A stretch of DNA of 64,000 bases from contig JABSTR010000959.1 of the NCBI GenBank assembly GCA_013339765.2, forward strand, positions 62,001-126,000, given 5' to 3'. Numbering within the stretch: position 1 is the stretch's first letter; every line of letters begins with the position of its first letter. Source of the stretch: Haemaphysalis longicornis (Eukaryota > Arthropoda > Arachnida > Ixodida > Ixodidae). The translations under genes and the position numbers were made by a program. Of this stretch, positions 12,401 to 23,490 are shown in pieces. The notes beneath the pieces were generated by a model. That model saw nothing but the letters and a program-made list of their open reading frames with translations, ran no database searches and had not been told where the DNA came from.

Positions 12401-14049
12401 CGCTCTTGCAGCGGCACGCTTGCTTTCTTTTCTCCGCCTTGGCGTCATCAGAACGCTTTCTTTTTACTTTTCTGAGAGCGATCGATTTTGTCGTCAGCTA
12501 CACGGCACGGAGAGAGGCTTCGTTATCACCGAGGTTGCGCCAGTCTAAATACAAAAGACATTCCCATCGGTTTGTCTATGTTATTCAGCAGAAGAAATGT
12601 CAACAACTTACTTTTACTTGACTTTAAAGCAAAAAGTATTTTAAAATTTATTGGTGTATAGTAGGAAAGCGTGAGCCTCTCCCTCCTGTCCCTAGCGCAA
12701 TTGAACTATGCCCAGATGAGAGGGCCTCGCTTAGGCTTCAGAGGTCCGGATAACGACATTTCTCCCACGCCCCTTGCCCACCGTGCCAACCCTGCTTAGT
12801 GCTCTCTCCCTCTCAGCAGTTACGGTTGCTCGATTTCGCAGGGGCTCTAGCTGCGTGTCACCCGGGCAGTGTCAGCTGTTCATCTCTATCATTCCCGTGC
12901 GTGCCTTCCCTTGCCACCCGCACTGGCTGCAGACTTAATTTTAAACGCGTGCAGGCGGAGGCGGGATACAAAAGATACGGGGAACCGCCAGAGGAAGCTA
13001 GCGAGCCGCGCGTCGACTTGTCTCCATAGCAACGAGGCCAACGTTCCGAATACCCTCCACTCACTACCTCCAGTAGGTGGTTCTCTGCTGCTCTATCGCT
13101 TGTTTTATGGAAGGGATGACCAGAAAAGTTTGTCGGCATACGTTACTCAACTTATACGCGCACTTTTTTTTTGCAAAATGTAGCCTAAAAATTTGTGGCG
13201 TGTTAAGACAGGACCCAATACCGATATAGGCTCCAAAGCGGCTAGCACCACTGCCATATACACGAACTCCTCCCAAAATACAATTCAGTTCAGTTTAAAA
13301 CAATCCGTGAACATCACGTCAGTAAATTATAGTACGCCCGTACTTCAACAGGCATATCATAGCCATATTTCTTGTTGGACGTATTTCTGATACTGCAATT
13401 AGCACCTAGTTTGAGTCTTCATAGATCCAAAGAGGTACCACAATGTAGCATCCACCAGGCGAAAGGTAATTTTACTTGTCGATGGCTACGGGTACTTAGC
13501 AGCATCATGCACACTGAGTCCTCCGGAAACATAAGCACGCGACTGACTTAAACTAGATCCATATTGTCATACCAGGCTTAACCGGCCGACAGCACAAAGA
13601 TCTTCCAGATATTTTGAAGACTTACTGGTGGAATTCATAAATTAGCAGCGACAGAACCAACGGCCCGCAAAGTCTGAAATTATGAAGATCAAGGAACTTG
13701 AAATCGCAGACACTTTTCGTGAATGAGCTCACGTTGTAATGCCACCAGAAGATGTATAAGCCAGTAAATGAAGCCCAAGACATTTGCGCTGCAGCAGTTG
13801 CGTTAGTCAAATAAGACGTCTTCTGCCATTTACGTGAGGTGATTTTTCACGGGCTAGTACAGCAGCAATATGTTTGCGGCGATCGCAAATAAGGATAAAG
13901 TCTTAGCGCACTTCTCTGTAAGGGTAATTTAAGCAAACTACATCGAAACAATATTTAAGTTAAGGCTGTGTTATCGATATAATATTTGAGGTGGAATGCG
14001 TCATAAACTTGAAAGTACACTCCGGAAAAATTCAAAGCCACCCGACACT
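9456..14049. other. Unassigned DNA, 4.6 kb
   Basis: No supported gene. The longest frames (10083-10499 plus, 11987-12346 minus, 12869-13183 plus) are mutually overlapping and motif-free. No LTR, TIR or tandem array is evident. 9700-11300 is AT-rich and 12660-13060 is GC-richer. Confidence 0.4.
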
Positions 14050-14440
14050 ACACCTACCTTTACGTTAACCCTTAATACTTTCTCAAAACTGGTCATTCTT
14101 CATTCTTTCAGTCAACTTTTCCGCCTGTCTACCACCCCTGGTGGCAGATATCCTGAAATCGTTCGGGCTACACGCATTTTATCTTTTATATTTCCCTGTA
14201 CCCAAGGCCGGAACTTCAAAGCCTACGAATCAGTTGCTCATACCATTTGGCAATGCTCTCACGAATAATTTCCTCTCATGTCTTCTGTGAAGCACTGGGA
14301 GGCGGCGTTAGGTGCCTCGGATCCGCGGGTCCATCAAGGAAATGAGCAGCCCAGGTCACCGCTGGTCGGCGACCCAGCTGGTGCTCAATAAAGTTTAATC
14401 TCCCTCTCTCCGTCCCTCGCTCGTTCTCTCTCTCTCATGA
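14050..14440 (+). pseudogene. 3' end of an I-type LINE with (CT)n tail
   Basis: The plus frame reads AYESVAHTIWQCSHE (the H....C part of the C-terminal zinc motif). After a break comes KHWEAALGASDPRVHQ, matching the tail of the same LINE group seen at 8.9-9.5 kb. It ends in GCTCAATAAAGTTTAATC at about 14382 followed by an imperfect CT-rich run to about 14440, a plausible retrotransposon 3' terminus. The upstream limit is uncertain because the reading frame decays. Confidence 0.58.
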
Positions 14441-15374
14441 TATTTTCGCAGGTGCAGGTGTGGCGCGGAACGATATTTGGAAAGCTCGTTCTAGCGGTAT
14501 CTTTCCTCAAACTAAACCAACAAAGTTACTCCTAGCATGATGTACTAGTGGGCTACAAGACCGATTTAGAGCATATCCGTGTTTTTAAGTGCGCCAAAAT
14601 CTGTAGCACACGGCGTTTTTGTTGTCGCCTTTTTGCGATAAACAGTCGCGTCTTCACATGCTCAAAAGTTGATGTGGTCGTATTTTTAAGAGCATTCAAT
14701 TATTTGCCTAACGAATATGATAGAAAGAACAGGCAAAAAGAAGTATAGGGGTTAGTAAAAGTGATTTAGCCAAATCGAACATTTGCTGAAGGAAAAACAT
14801 TGGCACACTTCTGTTTAATATGTAAATCAGACGAAATTAAAAGGGTCGTAGCAAAGCTTGTGCAAAACACATAATCTTACAGACGTCGTGACAAGTAAAA
14901 GAAAAGTCGTTTTCCACCTCCTGGAAGACAGCGATGCCCAAGTAAATCACAACAAACAAGAATTGCTTGTTTCTTTTTCAGGTGACTCGCGTAACCATAT
15001 GCATGAGAATATTACCGTGGATTTCAGACATCCGAAATTAAACTCCCGCAGCCAAAACCCATTTTGGAAAATTTTTTAACTGCAACCCCGTCGATAAAAT
15101 TATCGCGTGAGGGTGACAGGAATAACGCGGATGATTACGAGTGTAGAAAACATACACCACAAGGCGGCGTGCTTTCTAAAACTTCAAAATTTGATTGAAG
15201 ATAGAAAATCCTGTACATACGCAGATCGATATCCCCTTTGCGCGTGGTCTGACCGCTTTTATATACGGCGACTGCTTCTCTGTTTTCGAGAGAGTCATCG
15301 CTGGTTTGCTCACACCCTTATCCGCAGTTCGGCCAAAAAACATCGTTTTTTTTTAGTTTTCAGCTCGTCCTCAT
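14441..15374. other. Unassigned AT-rich DNA
   Basis: No recognisable gene or repeat terminus other than the flanking LINE ends. Confidence 0.4.
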
Positions 15375-16345
15375 AACTTTTCGTTTTTTTATAATTTCTA
15401 CATACTGCAGCCCCATGGGGCTATCGCAGGAGTGGGGCATACAAAGCATACATAACCCGCACAACGTCCACTGAAACGGTTCAACAAAACAACACAAAAG
15501 GAAATATAACGAACACTCCAAATACACACTATAATGAACATAAATAGTGACGGCATGAATATATTGGTGCGTATTAAGAAACAGCGGTAGAAATGCAGAC
15601 AAAGAAAGAGAGGGGGTGGAGTCAGCAAGTAAGTTCCATTGTTCTACAACACGTGGAAAAAAGCTGTATATGAAAGTATTGATGCGGGCAAAGTAGGGGG
15701 TCAGGTTTACCTTGGACTGGCTTCTAGTGGGGCGTGGTTCAGCAAAAGTTGTAAGGGAATCCTTTGAAAGGCGACAGGAGCTATTTATGATGCAGCGCAG
15801 AACTTTCAGAGCCTCAGTGCGCCTACGCTTCGAGAGTGGTGTAAAAGTCAAAGAAGACAGTGTTGAGGTCGGGGAAAAATTACGGTCGTAGCGGTGGCAA
15901 ATAAATCGTACAGCTTTCTTATGAATCCCCTCAATTTTAATAATTTCACTTTTCTTGTAAAGGCTCCAAAATGGAGAGGCGTATTCGAGGAGCGGTCGTA
16001 TGATGGCCTCATATAACGTTAATTTAGTGTCCTTAGGAGTGTTTTTAGTGCACGGGGGATGTAACCTAACTTTTTTCATGTTTTGTTGCAGACGGAATCG
16101 ATGTGTAATGACCAAGACAGGTTCGGGGTGGTTATAATTCCTAGGTACTTGTATTGTGTGACCCTTTCCAGAGTTGTATCGTTGAGGATGTAATCAAAAC
16201 GGGAGAAGTGAGGACTGTTAGTGAAGGACAGTAGATACGGAAGTTAATTTTCATGTCCCAGCTATCACACCACCTGCAAAACATTTCGAAAGACTTCTGC
16301 AAGTGGCAGTGGTCCGCAGGTGAAGGAGAAGCGAGTTGTTCGAGA
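15375..16345 (-). pseudogene. 5'-truncated CR1/L2-like LINE, RT C-terminal region
   Basis: The minus frame 16115-15360 contains LTLYEAIIRPLLEYASPFWS followed by KIEGIHKKAVRFICHRYDR and ends around FFPRVVEQWNLLAD. This is the thumb and C-terminal signature of CR1/L2-type reverse transcriptases, which have no RNase H domain. Upstream in another frame (16380-16141) is LQKSFEMFCRWCDSWDMKIN, the segment after the catalytic YADD box. One or more frameshifts separate the two frames. The catalytic core and endonuclease are missing, so this is a 5'-truncated copy. The AT-rich end near 15375-15385 (attataaaaaaacg on the minus strand) is the probable 3' tail. Confidence 0.74.
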
Positions 16346-16954
16346 AGGAAATAAATTTCTTGGGACCATGGATGATGCATTATACGCAGCTACCTTCAAT
16401 TTTGCCTCCACAATCATCACCTTCATTTTTTTCTATTTTACGGCTAAGCGGCCTATGTCTAACCCCACCAGATTTCATTCCAGTGAAGCCGATTTATTCG
16501 GCGCCGCTCTTGGGCTCCTCCTCGCCACCGCCGACCCCTCTTTCGCAGCTATTATTCCCGTCGCCACCACCGATGCCTCTTTCAGAGGTTGCCAAATCGG
16601 TTAACAACAGCGCTAGAGCCGTAATCTGAAACGCTGCGAAACAAGAGAAGAGCGAATGGACACAAAAACTACCTAAAACGACCGGTGCCGTTGCTCCCTG
16701 AAGTTACACGTCGCCAAGTAGGTGCGAATTTTTTGCGTTTGAGGAGCTGCTTGCCCAGTTGTAATGCTGGCATGAGCCCGTAATTATTCTATAACTGGAC
16801 GGGCATTCCAGGGGACATTTATGGCGGTGTATTTGATGGGCGCATAGGCCGGCAATCGGTGACGTGCCCATGACAGGTCGCTGCTTTTTGCGTGTACGTC
16901 TTGCCGGTGCGAGAAGAGGGGGGGGGGGGCGTTCACGCACAGCTGGGTCTCATG
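16346..16954. other. Unassigned DNA
   Basis: Contains overlapping proline- and serine-rich open frames (16320-16629 plus) without recognisable domains. Cytosine-rich composition alone explains their length. Confidence 0.4.
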
Positions 16955-17140
16955 TCGCTAACGAAGACGTGCCCGTTTTGCTGGCGGGAGATTTAAACGT
17001 GGAAAACTCATCGATCGATGGGCCATGTCAGCTGTCCGCCAAAATCAAGCAGTTTGGTCTTGTTGTTGTGTTACAAAAACAGTATCATGCCTACTACCGG
17101 GAAGAGAAACGGACAGTGATATGTTTGACAGCTTGAATAA
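16955..17140 (+). pseudogene. APE-type endonuclease-like fragment
   Basis: The plus frame contains VANEDVPVLLAGDLNVENSS, resembling the LaGDFN core of exonuclease/endonuclease/phosphatase-fold proteins. A QFGLVVVLQKQ...HAYY segment follows, in the place of the usual helix-strand before the DH motif. Only about 60 residues are visible and no flanking RT or helicase was found. It could come from a LINE, or from a Helitron-type or similar element that carries an endonuclease. Confidence 0.38.
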
Positions 17141-17907
17141 AGCTCGAGGCCATTCAGGCTTTAAATCGCTATGGGATGGACCCATGTCGTTCGCTTTGAG
17201 TAAGAAGAGCGGGCACTGAAGGGGCGTCGGCCCGAGCAGAAACGCGAATGGGCCCGAAAACAACGGAAAGGTGCTGCCATTGCCGTTGAAGCATCAATTT
17301 TCAGCTCGTCGAGTAGATACGGGTCCCTCCCGAATGAACACCAACTTGCTCGCTGGAAGCTCGACGTAAGCCAACATTGTTGAGCCTAAAGGGATTGCAG
17401 AGCGAAAGCTTCGACGGTGTCCCATTTGTAAGCAGGCGCTCTTGACCGCTTGTCGGATTAAGCATGCACAGTTTGGTACTGGAAAGAGGGGGGTGGGGGA
17501 ACGCGCTGTTATAATTTCCATGCCCATGTCTGCCGCGGCTATGACGCAACACAATCCAACACAATCCACTTTAATCCAATCCAAGCCAAGCCAATGCAAT
17601 CGAATCCAATTCAATGCCCCTCGCGAGAGAGTGTTCGCTATCGGAGAGGAGAGGGGGTGAGCGGCGGAGAGCGCAGCTGGTGCGGCGAGGAGAATGGGGG
17701 AGGGGTGGACGCCGACGACGCCGGATGGATGCAGGGACAAGGCGAGTGAATGAGATGCGTTCGCATCTAAAACTCAGTTGGCAGTTCAGCGCAGTGTTTC
17801 TCTTTGCTTTCTTTCGTGTCGTTTCTAGCGCTATCATTCAAAGAGCATCATGCATCAACTAGCTCGACTCAGTCCACTTGTTGAGTTTATTATTGGACTC
17901 TGCGCTG
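17141..17907. other. Unassigned DNA with degenerate AATCC-type microsatellite
   Basis: A run of imperfect 'caatcc/caagcc/aatccaa' pentamers lies at about 17547-17613. 17630-17720 is purine-rich with GGAGAGG-type strings. No gene is supported. Confidence 0.45.
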
Positions 17908-17917
17908 TTGTTATTTG

Positions 17918-17919
<2 letters not shown>
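17908..17919. repeat. Target-site duplication, left copy (TTGTTATTTGAT)
   Basis: This 12-bp string abuts the (ATC)n tail of the minus-strand RTE. It is repeated exactly at 21129-21140, immediately outside the tRNA-like head at the other end. Confidence 0.85.
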
Positions 17920-17948
<29 letters not shown>

Positions 17949-17949
17949 C
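17920..17949. repeat. (CAT)n microsatellite, RTE 3' tail
   Basis: About nine uninterrupted CAT triplets. On the minus strand this is the ATG-repeat tail on which the RTE was primed. Confidence 0.85.
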
Positions 17950-17954
17950 CAGCC

Positions 17955-20004
17955 TATCTATGCCCACTGCAGGGCAAAGGCCTCTCCCATTATTCTCCAA
18001 TTAACTCGATCCTGTGCCAACTGTGACCAATTTATCCCCGCAAACTTCTTGATCTCATCTGCCCATCTAACTTTTTTGCCGCCCCCTGCAACGCTTGCCT
18101 TCTCTAGGGATCCACTCTGTTACCCTTAATGACCAGCGGTTATCTTGCCTTCGCATTACATGCCCTGCCCACGTCCATTTCTTCTTAATTTCTACTAATA
18201 TGTCTTTAACACCAGTTTGCTCCCTGATCCACTCCGCTCTCTTCTTGTCCCTTAATGTTACACCTATCATTTTCCGCTCCATTGCCCGCTGAGTCGTTCT
18301 CAATTTAAGTTGAACCCTCTTAGTGAGCCTCCAGGTTTCTGCCCCGTAGGTGAGTGCCGGTAAGATGCAGCTGTCATACACTTTCTTCTTCAGCGACAAT
18401 GGTAGGCTGCTATTCATTATCTGAGAATGTCTGCCATATGCACCCCACCCCATTCTGATCCTGCTAATTATCTCTGCCTCATGTTTGGGATCTGGGGTCA
18501 CAACTTGGCCTAAGTAGATATATTCGCCTACCACTTTCACTGCCTCGCCACCTATCTCAAACTGCTGTGCTGTCCCGAGGTTATTTATCATTACTTTAGT
18601 TTTCTGCATATTAATTTTCAGGCCCACGGTTCTACTCTGTTCGCCCAGTGCGGAAAGCATGCTTTGCAATTCGTCCCCCGAGTTACTTAGCAAGGCAACG
18701 TCATCAGCAAATCTGAGGTTACTGAGGTATTCTCTATTAACCCTTACTCCCACCTGTTCCCAATCCAACGTTCTGAATACTTCTTGTAAGCATGCTGTGA
18801 ATAACATTGGAGAGATTGTGTCTCCTTGTCTGACACCCTTCCTTATAGGTATTTTACTGCTCTCCCTATGGAGGATGATGGTAGCTGTAGACCCATTGTA
18901 GATATCCTCTAGTATTCTTATATAATGCTCATCTACCCCTGGTTCCGTAATGCCTGAATGACTGCTAGGGTTTCAACCGAGTCAAATGCTTTCTCATAAT
19001 CTATGAAGGCTAAATATAGCGGTTCAGTATACTCAGCGCACTTCTCTATCACGTGATTGATCGTGTGAATATGGTCCATTGTTGAATAACCTTTACGGAA
19101 CCCTGCTTGTTCTTTAAGTTGACTGAAATCTAAGGTTGCAGAGATTCGGTTAGTGATTACCTTGGTAAATACCTTGTAGACGACTGACAGTAAGCTGATC
19201 GGCCTGTAATTTTTCAAGTCCTTCATGTCGCCTTTCTTATGGATTAGGATGATGTTCGCGTTCTTCCAAGATTCCGGTACCATTGCGGTCATTAGGCATT
19301 GCGTATACAGGTTTGCCAGTTTTTCAAGTACAATTTCTCCGCCATCCTTCAAGAGGTCTGCTGTTATCTGATCCTCACCAGGTGCTTTGCCCCCTTTCAT
19401 TTCTTTCAAAGCCTTCCTTACTTTTTCGATCGTTGCTGGTGGGATGTCTATCTCCTCTGAACTACTGTCTCGTTCGGCATTATCCTGTATGTCCCGGCTA
19501 CTGTACAGATCCCTACAGAACTCCTCGGCCACTGTGACTATTTTATCCCTATTTGTGATGACATTGCCTTGCTTATCCTTAAGTGCAAACATCTTATTTT
19601 TCCCCACGCCAAGACGTCTCTTCACTGCTTTCAGGCTACCTCCGTTCTTTACAGCGTATTCGATCCTCTCCATATTATACTTCCGTATGTCAGCGGTCTT
19701 ACGCCTATTGATTAACTTCGAGAGCTCGGCTAGTTCTATTCTGTCAGCTGCGGTAGAGATTCTCATGGTTTGCCGTTTCCTGATTAGATCTTTCGTCTCC
19801 TGCGAAAGTTTACCAGTATCCTGTTTAGCCATAGTGCCCCCGACTTCTACTGCACACTCCGTGATAATGCGTGTAAGGTTGTCGCTGGCTTCCTGTGTCG
19901 TAAGCTCGGCTTCCTCGTTAGGGGCGGAATATCGGTTTTGCAGCGCGATCCTGAATTCTTCTACTTTACGTCTTACTGTTAGCTCATTTATTGGCTTCTT
20001 TCGT
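17955..20004 (-). pseudogene. RTE reverse transcriptase (ORF2, C-terminal two thirds)
   Basis: This is the polymerase that copies RTE RNA at the nicked target. The linker after the endonuclease begins PINELTVRRKVEE at about 20004. The frame 19832-18933 carries fingers and palm motifs: KAPGEDQITADLLK, NYRPISLLSVVYK, QAGFRKGYSTMDH and motif A FIDYEKAFDS. A one-base deletion near 18933 shifts the frame. The next segment carries KGVRQGDTISPMLF and the catalytic FADDVALLS (about 18712), then LKINMQKTKVM and the thumb. A further one-base insertion near 18067 separates the last 30 or so codons, which end in an ALQWA-stop at about 17955. Length and order are normal for RTE. Only the indels make it inactive, and all lie in short homopolymers. 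Confidence 0.85.
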
Positions 20005-20755
20005 ACTAGCTTGCAGATCTAGCCTAATTCGAGATCTTACCATACGGTGGTCACTGCACCTTACCCTTCCGAGCACTTCCACATCCTGCACGACGCCAGC
20101 GTTATCGCATAATATGAGGTCTATTTCATTTTTGTGCTCCCCATTCGGGCTCCTCCAGGTCCACTTCCGACTCTCCCGTTTACAGAAGAAGGTATTCATT
20201 ATGCGTAGGTTATTCCGTTCTGCAAACTCAACTAGTAGGTCCCCCCTGCTATTTCTACAGCCCAGACCATAGTTCCCAACTGCCTTGTCTCCAGCCTGAT
20301 TCTTGCCTACTTTAGCATTGAAGTCCCCCATAACTACGGTATACTGTGTTTTTACTTTAGCCATTGCCGATTCCACATCTTCATAGAGGCGTTCCACTAC
20401 TTGGTCGTCATGGCTGGATGTGGGCGCGTAGCCCTGCACCACCTTGAGCTTGTACCTCTTATTGAGCCTAATTACAAAACCCGCTGCCCTTTCGTTAATG
20501 CTATAGTATTCGTCTATGTTGCCAGCTATGCTTTTATTGACTAGAAATCCCACTCCCAGTTCTCTTCTGTCCTCTAGACCACGGTAACATAGGACGTGTC
20601 CATTTTTCAGCACCGTAAAGGCTTCGCCTGCCCTCCTAACCTCGCTAAGCCCTATTACATCCCATTTAATGCCCTCTAGTTCCTCGAACAACACCTCGAG
20701 ACTTGCTTCGCTAGATAAGGTTCGTGCGTTAAAACGTTGCCAGGTTCAGATTCCA
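19984..20755 (-). pseudogene. RTE APE-type endonuclease (ORF2, N-terminal part)
   Basis: Nicks target DNA to prime reverse transcription. The first strand (NLATFNART) is readable at about 20745-20720 but is separated from the rest by one extra T. The main frame 20694-19984 has DVIGLSEVRR (catalytic Glu), VVQGYAPTSS, VVMGDFNAKVG (the D-x-N pair), KWTWRSPNGEHKNEIDLILC and the final SDHRMV (Asp-His). All catalytic positions of the family are present. The frame ends with a stop just before the RT linker, again through a single-base indel. Confidence 0.85.
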
Positions 20756-21009
20756 TTGGCGGCCTGTCCGGATCCAGGGATTCTTAGCACCCTCTGCTGC
20801 GTCACAGGTCTGACCGCCGCCGTGGTCAGTTGCTTCGCAGCCGCTGGGGACTGAGGGCCGAGGGTTAATTGGCGTAATCTTGGGAGGTTGTGGCCGTTAC
20901 TACACCAGGGTGGCCTATCGTGCTCTGGTGAGGGAGTGCATTACCGGCAATGGTCGCCGGGGTCAGGCCGCACCCCAAGCCCCTTTGTGCAATTCCATCA
21001 ATAAGCGGA

Positions 21010-21128
21010 TTTTCTTTTTTTTCTTTCTTTTTTTTTAATCCGGTGGGAATTGTCCGGCACCGGGATTCGAACCACGGTCCTTCTGCACGCGAGGCGGGTG
21101 TTCTACCTCTACGCCATCGCTGCATCTC
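21010..21128 (-). repeat. tRNA-derived SINE head with A-rich tail (Ruka-like)
   Basis: On the minus strand the head begins GCAGCGATGGCGTAGAGGTA, containing an A box (plus 21103-21115), and continues to GGTTCGAATCCCG, a canonical B box (plus 21061-21073). These are internal RNA polymerase III promoter elements. It ends in an A/G-rich run (plus 21010-21038). The head lacks the stem pairing of a working tRNA. Resemblance to the Ruka SINE family of ixodid ticks is from memory and unverified. Confidence 0.78.
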
Positions 21129-21140
21129 TTGTTATTTGAT
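21129..21140. repeat. Target-site duplication, right copy (TTGTTATTTGAT)
   Basis: Exact match to 17908-17919. It marks the 5' boundary of the SINE-RTE insertion outside the tRNA-like head. Confidence 0.85.
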
Positions 21141-23124
21141 ACAATCCTATTATTGGATGCGGCTGCCTGAGGGGTCGCCGATGGCTGAGGGACTCCCTGT
21201 GCAGCACTATTTCACACTTTTCAGCTGCCAATATTGTGACGCGCCATTTTTTCGCCTGAGCAAATACCTAATAATTTATTTGAGACCAGCGGTATTAAGC
21301 GTCGATACGCGGGTGTACAAATATAGCAGTTGGCCATGGCGTAGCAAGAAATAATTTAGGAGGGTGTGATACGCCACCGGTGAAAATGTAAAAAGAAACA
21401 GATACTGCGCGGGACCACATTTGTTTTTCTGGCTAAAAATGCCCAATGGCATGGCGAAATGATCGAATGACACGTTTTTCGAAATGATAAGGCTCACCTA
21501 GCTAGCCCAACTTGCTGTTCGTTACAAACACACATTTGAAACACTGCGATCGCACCTTTTTGTAAAAGCATCGCTCCACCATCACCCATGAACCTTAACA
21601 AAACGTGTGGAGCTGGTCGGTTTATTCTTACTAAAAAAGAATAAATGGACTGCTAAACAGAAGAAAACGAAGTAAACACAGACGACTTGGCGTCAGTATG
21701 TGTTCTCTGTCTACTTCGTCTTCATCTGTTTAGGACCGTTGTTATTCTACCCATGGATCATCTCATCTCTTTTGCCGGCACGTAACTTATTTCTTGGACA
21801 GCGCTGGTTGGAGTGCGAAGCCGAGGCAGCCCCAGCCCAGCCGAGACTAGAACTCGACGATGCCCTCCCCTTAGTGCACCCGCCCTTACAGACGCCAATG
21901 AAGACAACCGAGATGAGCTGTGCCGAGACAAGCTGAAGATGTGTTCCCTACACGTTTCGTCTGAGGTGGCTGAAAGGTTTTCGACGCTTCTTCGCGACTG
22001 AAGACATTGTTGTTGTGGGGCTAGGCGTCATCAACGTCATCGTCGTAATCCGTGGCTGGAAGCGAGTCTTCGCTGAATGATATTTTCATGGCATTGCTCA
22101 TCGGCATCCAATCCCCAGCTTCGCCCGGCCTTAAAACGGACGGTCATCCTCGACCAGGCGGGTGATGTCACGGGACATGGCGGACCATTTACTATTGCGC
22201 CATGGCCCACCATCGACGACGAGGACCGTGACGAGGGAGTGGTCGGCGCGCAGCCGGCGCGGGCTCTGTGATGGCCGCCATGTACGTACTTTAAATACGT
22301 CGATAGCATCTTTTTGTAAATAGATCAATTTACCATCAACCACAGATCGTCTCAGTTGTTCTGCCGTTACGTGTTTCGCAGGTTGTATTTGGCAGCTATA
22401 TTGTACTTCGCCAGGCTCTTGCAATATGGCTGCATTCGGCGGCTATCATTGTGGCGAGTGTTATTTACTTTCCGTGATTATTTCATCGTGAAGTTGTAAA
22501 GAATTGAGGTTTGTTGCCTGCTCTCCATACTTGTCTTAATTCACTGGAGAGTTGGCAAATATTTTTGAATTACCGTGGGCTGTGAATACGTGGGCTTCTG
22601 AGGAGTACCGTTTGCTGTCAAAACATGGGCTTCTGAGGAGTAGGATTACCGAAAACGGGTGTGACTTGCGCTTTTCTGGAATCATCCCGAAACACTTGCA
22701 TGGCGTTGCACAGCTCAAATGATCACATAACTTCCAGTCCTTTGGGCTGCCTCTTCAAAAATTCAGTAACCTATTTTTCGGATTTGTAGGGGCAATATTT
22801 TCAGTGAAAACCGATTCGATATACGAAAGCGCCGAATATACACTGAGAGATCCGCATAAAGGCTCATTTTCTTTCCAAATGCCGATTTCCCCCGTAGGGT
22901 GTTGGTCAGGGTCAAACAGTGAAACATATTTTGGAAGATTTGTCCACGCTACCTATTCGGCTGCGTGTTAATTTGCTCGGTTGGCCCGTCTGGCGGTCAT
23001 TTTGTCAGCACTTTCTGTATAGGTGCATGACGCAGCATCGGGTGGGCCTTGATATTTTGTGCGAAAAGAAAGAAACGTGACCTCCAAACAATGGCCCTGC
23101 GGCAGCATTGATGCACCTTCCTGA
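21141..23124. other. Unassigned DNA
   Basis: No gene supported. A 19-bp direct repeat (gtgggcttctgaggagta with flanking match) occurs near 22590 and 22625. 22040-22270 is GC-richer with overlapping frames on both strands and no motif. Confidence 0.4.
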
Positions 23125-23490
23125 CGCATATAGGGACTAAACCCACATTTACCCCCATGGCGTCGTACCACCTGGTTGTACCACCGCTGTTGTTATACCA
23201 TGAATGTCTGTCTAACGAATTCAAGATTGCTCATCCCACCACTTCCACGTCTGCAGAGCTTACAGCCATCAGCAGCGCTCTTCACACCATCAAACAAAGT
23301 TCATGGAGAATATTGGCAGTCTTTCGTGGTTCAACGCCTCCACTTGAGTCACTCCACTCAGCCCTGTGCCGTGGACCTCATGAACAGCTACTGACAGAAA
23401 GAAGTGCATTTTGCGACCGTGATCCCCAACCAGGTTATGCTGTCGCCTTTCAGAGGCTTCCCAACCATTGCGCTGTTGTCCTTCAATGAA
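23125..23490 (+). pseudogene. LINE RNase H domain fragment
   Basis: Plus-strand frames give THIYPHGVVPPGCTTAVVIP at about 23133, matching the first RNase H strand (normally hxYTDGS). After a frame change come IAHPTTSTSAELTAISSALH (the Glu helix) and VFRGSTPPLESLHSAL, in the position of the third acidic strand (normally DS). The segment ends with GYAVAFQRLPNHCAVV, at the W-x-P-x-H motif. Catalytic residues are substituted (TD to PH, DS to GS), so it is dead. Flanking RT or zinc parts are not visible. It is an old fragment of an I-type LINE. Confidence 0.62.

Larger units (their letters stand above)
17920..21128 (-). mobile_element. Chimeric SINE-RTE retrotransposon insertion
   Basis: Read on the minus strand this 3.2-kb insertion contains four parts. 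First is a tRNA-like head (21128-21039), then an A-rich stretch (about 21038-21010). Next is an RTE body with a 5' leader, an APE endonuclease and a reverse transcriptase. It ends in an (ATG)n tail at 17920-17947. A perfect 12-bp direct repeat flanks the whole unit, so head and body appear to have inserted together. The RTE assignment rests on the RT wording (YRPISLLSVVYK, EQAGFRKGYSTMDHI, LAFIDYEKAFDS, FADDVALLS), the short 3' end and the trinucleotide tail. At least four single-base indels break the coding region. Confidence 0.88.

Noticed and set aside
19387..20022. 211-codon plus-strand open frame
   Set aside because: It is the complement of the RTE endonuclease/RT linker and palm, with leucine/serine-rich shadow composition.
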